Assembly (NCBI RefSeq): GCF_011317445.1
Contig: NZ_JAAAPL010000003.1
Location: 1-64,000, forward strand
Reading direction: 5' to 3'
Length of the DNA: 64,000 nucleotides
DNA from: Chelativorans multitrophicus
Lineage (GTDB): Bacteria > Pseudomonadota > Alphaproteobacteria > Rhizobiales > Rhizobiaceae
Each line of letters starts with the position of its first letter. Within the stretch, counting starts at the first letter, position 1. Below the pieces are notes generated by a model, which saw only the letters and a list, made by a program, of their open reading frames with translations, was not told where the DNA came from and searched no databases. Positions 58,935 through 64,000 of this stretch are shown here, one piece after another. The position numbers and the translations under genes were made by a program.

Positions 58935-61157
58935 TCAGGTCCGCACCGGCACCTCGAGGACCGGACGCAGTGGCTCGAGCCGGGCCGCGTATTTCCGCAC
59001 GATCTGATCGTAGAGGTCCGCGACGCCCTTGGCCTGCACACTCACCACGAGGGCATAGGGCAACTTCTGGCCGGGCGCGAAATTGCGGCCCTCAAGCCGC
59101 GAGTTGTAATGGATGTCGAACACCGGGTTTTGGAGGGAACGGCCCTGCATCCGCCTGCTCGCGTGCAGGCAGTTCTCCCACTTCCAAGCGTCGCGCCGCA
59201 ACTCATCCTCGGTCGCGCCCGTAGGCGACGATCCGAAAAAGGACTTGCTGTCTGGGTGAAGCTGGCCCTCACGCGCGAAACGCTCAATGTGTGGCCGGAA
59301 GGTAACCTCAAGGCCGGCGCGCGTATAGTTCCCCGGATGATGCGGATCGGTCTGGCACTTGTAGCAGATGGTCGCCTTCAAATTGACCATGCCGTTGATC
59401 TCGACGGGAGGCACCGGAATTGAGGCGCGAATATACTTTGCCGGAGAAATCTCCCCCTGATAGACGACGCGCACCTCGTCATCCGCGCAGAGCACGATCT
59501 CGTTCAAGTCCTGGGCACAGCGTCCCCAGCCTACCTCGCGAGAGTCGATCTCACTCACTTCAGCCGTATGGACGAGCAAGGCGCGGATTGCTAGGTGGTT
59601 GAGATTCGCCCCGAAATGCGCCCGCACACCACTCGCCATGCGCACAACGCTCGGCGTGGCGAATGACGTACCGCCAGTCGTCGTCAGCTTCGGATCGAGC
59701 TCGTGGCTCAGCACCACGAACGGACGCGCGACCGACCCGCCGAAGCTCACCAGATCAGGTTTGATGAGCCCCGGACTCCGGCCCGGTCCGACCGAGCTGT
59801 AGGGCGCTCGCTGCCAATCGTTCTCGGTCGTGTCGCACGCGCCGACGGCCAAGGCGTTTACGCAGTCGGAAGGCACCTGGACCCGGTCGAGGCCGGTTGC
59901 TGAGTCGCTCTCTCCATCGTTGCCGACCGCGACCGCTGCCAAGGTAGAGGTGCGCGCAAGGCGGTCATCGAGCACCGCAGTCCAGGCGTGTACGTCATCG
60001 TCTTCGATCGGGAGGCACGGCCCGATGCTCAGGTTGACGAAATCGTACTCCTGACTCGCGAGGACGCCTTCTATGCGCTCGAGCACCTCATAGAGCTCGT
60101 GCGGGTCCTGATGCGGGTCTTCATCGAGCACCCGGTAATGGTCAATCGCGGCAAAGGGTCTGGGAATCGGCTTCTTCGGGTCGATATGGCCGAACAGGGC
60201 AGCCGAGGTGACCGCGACGCCATGTTCATGCAGTTCCGCTGTTGCGGGCAACATGCCTTCCACCTCGTAGGGTGTGACCCATTCGGTCAGCGGATGGCCT
60301 TCCGGCACGCCGCCGTCAAAGATCGCCACCCGCGTTCCCTCGGACACTGCCGGTTCAGTTGGCAGCGTCGGCCGCGTGCTCGGGATTCCGGAGGAGCGGA
60401 TCGTCGGCCGCAGCATCCGCAGCTCGGGCATCTTCCGCAGCGCCCGCACGGTCGAGAAGGTCGCGATCTCTTCGGCGCGCTCGCTTGGGGCATCGAGCTC
60501 GATGAAGCAGAGCCCCTGTGCGTAGAAACGGCGGCCGAAATTCCGGGGCAACTCCCGCGCTTCGAGGAAGCGGCCGAACTCCTCGAGCGCATCCACTTCG
60601 CCCTCCAGCTCGCCCGCATGGAGCACGATCTCCATCGGCAGCACGCCTTCCTCCGGCAGTGTACCCTTGATTTTCATGTGAGGGGCGGGAGCGGCGATCT
60701 CCTCGATCGAGACCAGATCATCGGCACTGCGCCGCGTAGGCGACCAGTCCGGCAGCGTCTGGCTCCACCTGCGGAACGCGCTGCGCGTTCCGCGCGCGAA
60801 CAGCTCCGTGGTTATGGTCTCCGTCGGTTCCCGGTCGCGCGAGCGCTTTTCCGGTTTGACCTTCTTTGGGCGGCTGCCCACGACCTCGACCCCGACGTCG
60901 CGCAGCAGTTCGGCTGGGAAGTAGGATTTGGCAATGTATTCCGGGTTCAGCGTGAGGGAGAGCACAACCTGATCGCGCGGGCAGGCGTCGGCAGGCAGAG
61001 CATCCACTTCCTTTACTGCTTGGCCCAGCATCGGCGTGAGGCGGGTCCGCGCTTCGCTGAAGGTATAGGGCGCTTGTTTCGGACCACCGCCCGACCGGAC
61101 CGTCACGTCCTCCGTCAAACGCTCACCACGGCCGAGGAGAAAATTTTGCTTAGGCAT
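58935..61157 (-). CDS. ietS: IetS-like subtilisin-family serine protease
   Basis: 740 residues, S8 fold. Catalytic triad: Asp281 (RVAIFDGGVPEGH), His312 (LHEHGVAVTSAALFG), Ser498 (TTGGTSFATPSVV), with the oxyanion Asn413 (AVAVGNDGE). There is no signal peptide, so it acts in the cytoplasm. Paired with the upstream AAA ATPase it matches IetAS, first described as a stabilising toxin-antitoxin pair on plasmid pTiC58 and later listed among anti-phage systems. It starts 6 bp after the ATPase stop. Confidence 0.88.
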   Translation of the reverse strand: MPKQNFLLGRGERLTEDVTVRSGGGPKQAPYTFSEARTRLTPMLGQAVKEVDALPADACPRDQVVLSLTLNPEYIAKSYFPAELLRDVGVEVVGSRPKKVKPEKRSRDREPTETITTELFARGTRSAFRRWSQTLPDWSPTRRSADDLVSIEEIAAPAPHMKIKGTLPEEGVLPMEIVLHAGELEGEVDALEEFGRFLEARELPRNFGRRFYAQGLCFIELDAPSERAEEIATFSTVRALRKMPELRMLRPTIRSSGIPSTRPTLPTEPAVSEGTRVAIFDGGVPEGHPLTEWVTPYEVEGMLPATAELHEHGVAVTSAALFGHIDPKKPIPRPFAAIDHYRVLDEDPHQDPHELYEVLERIEGVLASQEYDFVNLSIGPCLPIEDDDVHAWTAVLDDRLARTSTLAAVAVGNDGESDSATGLDRVQVPSDCVNALAVGACDTTENDWQRAPYSSVGPGRSPGLIKPDLVSFGGSVARPFVVLSHELDPKLTTTGGTSFATPSVVRMASGVRAHFGANLNHLAIRALLVHTAEVSEIDSREVGWGRCAQDLNEIVLCADDEVRVVYQGEISPAKYIRASIPVPPVEINGMVNLKATICYKCQTDPHHPGNYTRAGLEVTFRPHIERFAREGQLHPDSKSFFGSSPTGATEDELRRDAWKWENCLHASRRMQGRSLQNPVFDIHYNSRLEGRNFAPGQKLPYALVVSVQAKGVADLYDQIVRKYAARLEPLRPVLEVPVRT

Positions 61158-61163
61158 GGCGGC

Positions 61164-62273
61164 TTACTCCGACTTCTCGGCCGCGGTGCCTTTCAGACGC
61201 TCGCGGATCGTATCGCGCGCCACTCCGGTCAGCTCATGGGCGCGGCGTTGTGAGGCAAGCCCGGTCTGGACGAGCTGAACAGCAAGATCGATGCGATCCT
61301 GTTTGGGGCAGTTATCGATGGTCAGGAGCGAAGACAGGTGCTCGCCGAGGCTCTTGCCGTCGAGCGCCGCCGACCGCCGGGCGCTGTTCACCATGCGCTC
61401 GATATCGCTGAAGGACTGCCGGGCCAGCACCAACGAAAGCACATCTGACCAGTCCTCGGCCTGCGGCGCTGTGCGATGCAGCAGCGCCCTGATGAAGGCG
61501 CTCGCCGCCTCACGTCCCGGCAACTCGAACTCGACCAGCTCTTCGAAGCGACGCCAGACCGCCGGGTCCAGCAACTCGGCATGGTTGGTGGCGGCGATCA
61601 GGAGCCCCGTCGATGGCCAGTCGTCGAGTTGTTGCAGAAGAACTGTAACCAGGCGCTTCAGCTCGCCGATCTCTCCTGTATCATCGCGCCGCTTCGCAAT
61701 CGCATCCAGCTCGTCGAGGAGCAGTACGCCGTCGATCGATTTTGCGTAATCAAGGACGTGGCGAAGATTCGAGCCCGTGCGTCCGAGATAACTGCTCATC
61801 ACAGCGGATAGGTCCAGGATCAGCAGGGGACGCTCCAACTCACGCGCGAGCCATTTCGCGGCAAGCGTCTTCCCGACGCCCGGCGGGCCTGTGAACAGGA
61901 TCGTTCTCGTCGGCTCGAGCCCCGCGTCGATCAGGGCCTCAACATTGCGGCGCTCCTTGATTAGGCGCGTCAGCGTCTCGCGTACCTTCTCTGTATAAAT
62001 CGGCTCGTGCGGCAACTCCGGGCGCTCCTCCACCCGCAGGAGCTGGAACCGGGAGTCGGTATCAACCGGCAGCGGTATCTCCGCCGTGCGGCGCAGAGGT
62101 GATGAGCGAGTGGGGCGTTTGCGCAGCAGATCGACAAGGGCTGCCGATAGCGAAGGGTCGCCGGTGCGCTTGGCGATGCGACGAAGGAAGGTCTGCACGT
62201 CCTGGGGGCGGTCAGAAAGCGCGATCCTCGCTAGGTGGACGAAATCACCCCTCATGTTTTCAGTGTCTTCCAT
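61164..62273 (-). CDS. ietA: IetA-like AAA ATPase
   Basis: 369 residues from MEDTENMRGDFVHLARIALS; an ATG six codons later or one 21 codons earlier is possible. Walker A TILFTGPPGVGKTLAAKWLA at about 125-143, Walker B GVLLLDELDAIAKRRDD near 183-196, sensor AATNHAELLDPAVWRRF. The C-terminus carries a short helix-turn-helix-like end (RRAHELTGVARDTIRERLKG). In IetAS the ATPase acts as the antitoxin or controller of the protease. Confidence 0.88.
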   Translation of the reverse strand: MEDTENMRGDFVHLARIALSDRPQDVQTFLRRIAKRTGDPSLSAALVDLLRKRPTRSSPLRRTAEIPLPVDTDSRFQLLRVEERPELPHEPIYTEKVRETLTRLIKERRNVEALIDAGLEPTRTILFTGPPGVGKTLAAKWLARELERPLLILDLSAVMSSYLGRTGSNLRHVLDYAKSIDGVLLLDELDAIAKRRDDTGEIGELKRLVTVLLQQLDDWPSTGLLIAATNHAELLDPAVWRRFEELVEFELPGREAASAFIRALLHRTAPQAEDWSDVLSLVLARQSFSDIERMVNSARRSAALDGKSLGEHLSSLLTIDNCPKQDRIDLAVQLVQTGLASQRRAHELTGVARDTIRERLKGTAAEKSE

Positions 62274-62821
62274 ATGCTCTACGTCGCCTATTTCTCTGCT
62301 GAGGCTTATAAAACCACAAAGTGGACGAAAACGCAAGGTAGAAATCTAAAAGTCTTCCACCTCCGTCTCGAACCCTGTCCCCTGGCACTGCACCCTAGCC
62401 CCGGCCACCGAGGACGCGAGCATCCCCGTCACCTGTGCGCTCGCCTAGCACTACCACGAGGTCGGGCGCACCGCAGGGACCGGCGAGCCAAGCCTGTTCT
62501 CGTCTTCCTCAGAACGGGCACTTCTCTGTTGGAATGTGCGGAAAGCCTTCCCCCTGGCCGGACCCCGTGCCGGTCTCCGGCACACCTCCTTCAGCGGAAA
62601 TACCCCGCAACGCCCCAAGTAAAAGCTAAGGGGCTTTGCCCCTCGCGCGGCAAGGGTAAAGTCGCTCCGCTCCCGATTTCCGAATTATTTTCCCCTTCGC
62701 CTTCGGCGAATTCCTCGCGAGGCAAAATAACCCGGAAATCGCCCTTGCCTTTGCTACCCCCACCCTCGCCGGGAGGCATCGGTTGCATGCGCAACCTGCT
62801 TTCAAAAGGAAGGGAAGGAAG
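62274..62821. other. Intergenic region between ietAS and the second ardC
   Basis: About 550 bp between divergent genes. The left part (62280-62345) is AT-richer and should hold the ietA promoter. The right part is highly structured (see the inverted repeat entry), including a small hairpin GGGGC/GCCCC at about 62629-62642. No gene supported. Confidence 0.6.
62675..62740. repeat. Nested inverted repeat upstream of the second ardC
   Basis: Outer arms of 17 bp (GATTTCCGAATTATTTT at 62675-62691 and 62724-62740) pair at 15 positions. Inside are a perfect hairpin TTCGCC/GGCGAA (62696-62701, 62705-62710) and the palindrome CCTCGCGAGG (62713-62722). The start codon of ardC lies 82 bp further on. It may be a single-strand promoter or initiation structure. 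Confidence 0.75.
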
Positions 62822-63727
62822 ATGAAAACAGATGTTTATGAAAGGATCACAAGCCGAATAGTCGCCGAGCTGGAGCAGGGCGTGCGGCCTTGGCTGAAGC
62901 CTTGGAGCGCGGAGCACGCTGCAGGGCGGATCACGAGGCCGCTGCGTTCCAACGGCATGCCTTATCAGGGGATCAATGTGCTGATGCTCTGGGGCGAGGC
63001 TGTCGCGAAGGGCTTTGCCGCGCCGATCTGGATGACCTTCAGGCAGGCGCAGGAGCTGGGCGGGCATGTCCGCAAGGGCGAGCACGGCAGCCTAGTCGTC
63101 TATGCCGACCGCATCAGCAGGACAGAGCGCGACGAGGCAACCGGCGAAGAGGCCGAGCGCGAAATCCCGTTCCTCAAGGGCTATACCGTGTTCAATGTCG
63201 AGCAGGTGGAAGGGCTGCCGCAGCATTTCTATGCGGTGGCCGAGCCCCGGCTTGAGGAGGTAGCGCGCAACGTGCAGGCGGATGCGTTCTTCGTTGCGAC
63301 CCACGCCGATATCCGGCACGGCGGCGACCGCGCTTACTACACGATGGCCGAAGACCGCGTGCAGATGCCGCCCTTCGAGGCGTTCCGCGATGCCGAGAGC
63401 TACTATGCGACGCTCGCGCACGAACTCACCCACTGGACCCGGCACCCCTTGCGGCTTGAGCGCGAGTTCGGGCGCAAGCGCTGGGGCGATGAAGGCTACG
63501 CGATGGAGGAGCTTGTCGCCGAGCTGGGCGCGGCCTTCCTGTCCGCCGACCTTGGCCTGACGCCGGAGCCGCGCGCGGATCACGCCGCCTATATCGGCTC
63601 ATGGCTAGAGGTGCTGAAGAACGATAAGCGGGCCATCTTTGCCGCCGCCAGCCACGCGCAACGCGCCGCCGACTTCCTGCATGGCCTTCAGGCAGGGAGA
63701 CAGGTGGAACAAGGAATCGCCGCGTGA
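62822..63727 (+). CDS. ArdC-like antirestriction protein of element 2
   Basis: 301 residues. N-terminal ssDNA-binding domain (VYERITSRIVAELEQGVRPW, YQGINVLMLWGEAVAKGF, GGHVRKGEHGSLVVYADR) and zincin domain (YATLAHELTHWTRHPLRLE, EELVAELGAAFLSADLGL). The start at 62822 has GGAAGG upstream. It is related to, but clearly different from, the ArdC at 35.4 kb, so it was not duplicated within the window. Confidence 0.93.
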   Translation: MKTDVYERITSRIVAELEQGVRPWLKPWSAEHAAGRITRPLRSNGMPYQGINVLMLWGEAVAKGFAAPIWMTFRQAQELGGHVRKGEHGSLVVYADRISRTERDEATGEEAEREIPFLKGYTVFNVEQVEGLPQHFYAVAEPRLEEVARNVQADAFFVATHADIRHGGDRAYYTMAEDRVQMPPFEAFRDAESYYATLAHELTHWTRHPLRLEREFGRKRWGDEGYAMEELVAELGAAFLSADLGLTPEPRADHAAYIGSWLEVLKNDKRAIFAAASHAQRAADFLHGLQAGRQVEQGIAA

Positions 63728-63755
63728 GCGGCGATTCCCCTCTCAGGCGGAAAAT

Positions 63756-63783
63756 TCGCGGCTGGCCGTGAGGCCAGCCGCGA
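63756..63783. terminator. Bidirectional hairpin between convergent genes
   Basis: A perfect 12-bp stem (TCGCGGCTGGCC, 63756-63767, with 63772-63783) and a GTGA loop lies between the stop of ardC and the stop of the small leftward gene. AAAATT flanks the left side, giving a T-tract for the leftward transcript; the other side is weak. Confidence 0.8.
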
Positions 63784-63788
63784 AGGGG

Positions 63789-63968
63789 CTAAAGACCCGG
63801 CGGGCGTATCGCCAGCTCGTTCTCGATATTGCGTATCGAGGCCAGCGCGTCGCGACGCTCTTGCGAGCTGCGCGGTGCGGCAGCAAAGGCAAGCATTGCC
63901 TCGCCGAGCAGACCGTTCAACTCAGCGGTGCTGCGGGATGCCGCCTCGAAACGTGAGACGAGTTTCAT
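63789..63968 (-). CDS. Small helical protein, unknown
   Basis: 59 residues (MKLVSRFEAASRSTAELNGL, then LGEAMLAFAAAPRSSQERRD, then ALASIRNIENELAIRPP). A strong AAGGAGG ribosome site precedes the ATG at 63966-63968. Probably all helix. Small proteins of this kind often accompany ardC in sphingomonad and related elements, but I cannot name the family. Confidence 0.65.
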   Translation of the reverse strand: MKLVSRFEAASRSTAELNGLLGEAMLAFAAAPRSSQERRDALASIRNIENELAIRPPGL

Positions 63969-64000
63969 CGTTTCCTCCTTTGTTTCAGGAGGCCCCGAAC

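Noticed and set aside
62783-62821. Longer start for the second ArdC protein
   Set aside because: The 13-residue extension is basic and unlike ArdC; the ATG at 62822 has a good ribosome site and starts at the conserved domain.

Overview
The window is GC-rich, densely packed DNA from an alphaproteobacterium, most likely Hyphomicrobiales/Rhizobiales or Sphingomonadales. The evidence is the Trb/TraG/relaxase gene order, the DUF736/DUF2840/DUF2958/DUF6117 family set, an exact GTTC-N7-GTTC LexA box and a tRNA-Arg-derived attachment site. I see no core chromosomal genes. The sequence reads as two adjacent mobile elements that meet at a 45-bp tRNA fragment (46705-46749).

Element 1 (1 to about 46.75 kb, cut at the left edge) is an integrative and conjugative element, transcribed almost wholly leftwards. 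From right to left it holds: a tyrosine integrase; a LexA-controlled mutasome operon (imuA-imuB-dnaE2-dinB) with a YedK/HMCES gene nearby; a long block of antirestriction and leading-region-like genes (ardC, DUF2958, a ParB-like protein, an ArdB/KlcA family protein, DUF6117, many small unknown proteins, a 1449-residue methylase-helicase fusion, a Toprim protein, DUF2493, ssb); a regulatory module (XRE regulator, DUF2285 antiactivator-like protein, two overlapping frames resembling the frameshift-fused excision activator FseA, a HigBA toxin-antitoxin pair, an AlpA/RdfS-like excisionase); replication and processing genes (RepA, DUF2840, an orphan methylase, the TraF peptidase, DUF736, a transglycosylase); then the relaxase, the TraG coupling protein and trbBCDEJK-L.

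The regulatory order follows the ICEMlSymR7A logic: an XRE switch controls a DUF2285 antiactivator, which restrains FseA, which activates the excisionase and transfer genes. The antirestriction block is separated by repeated structured intergenic sequences. Two of these (before ardC and before the ParB-like gene) share a nested hairpin with compensatory base changes.

Element 2 (46.75 kb to the right edge) begins with a large serine recombinase whose 3' end runs antisense through the tRNA fragment. It continues with small unknown genes (one ending in an SSB-like DDEIPF tail), a second VirD4-type coupling protein, and a less GC-rich defence cargo. That cargo includes a four-gene overlapping operon (ribbon-helix-helix protein, two DNA methyltransferases, a PLD-family nuclease) that looks like a BfiI-type restriction-modification system, and an AAA ATPase plus subtilisin-like protease pair matching IetAS. 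A second ArdC-like antirestriction gene follows. No relaxase or mating-pair genes of this element are visible.
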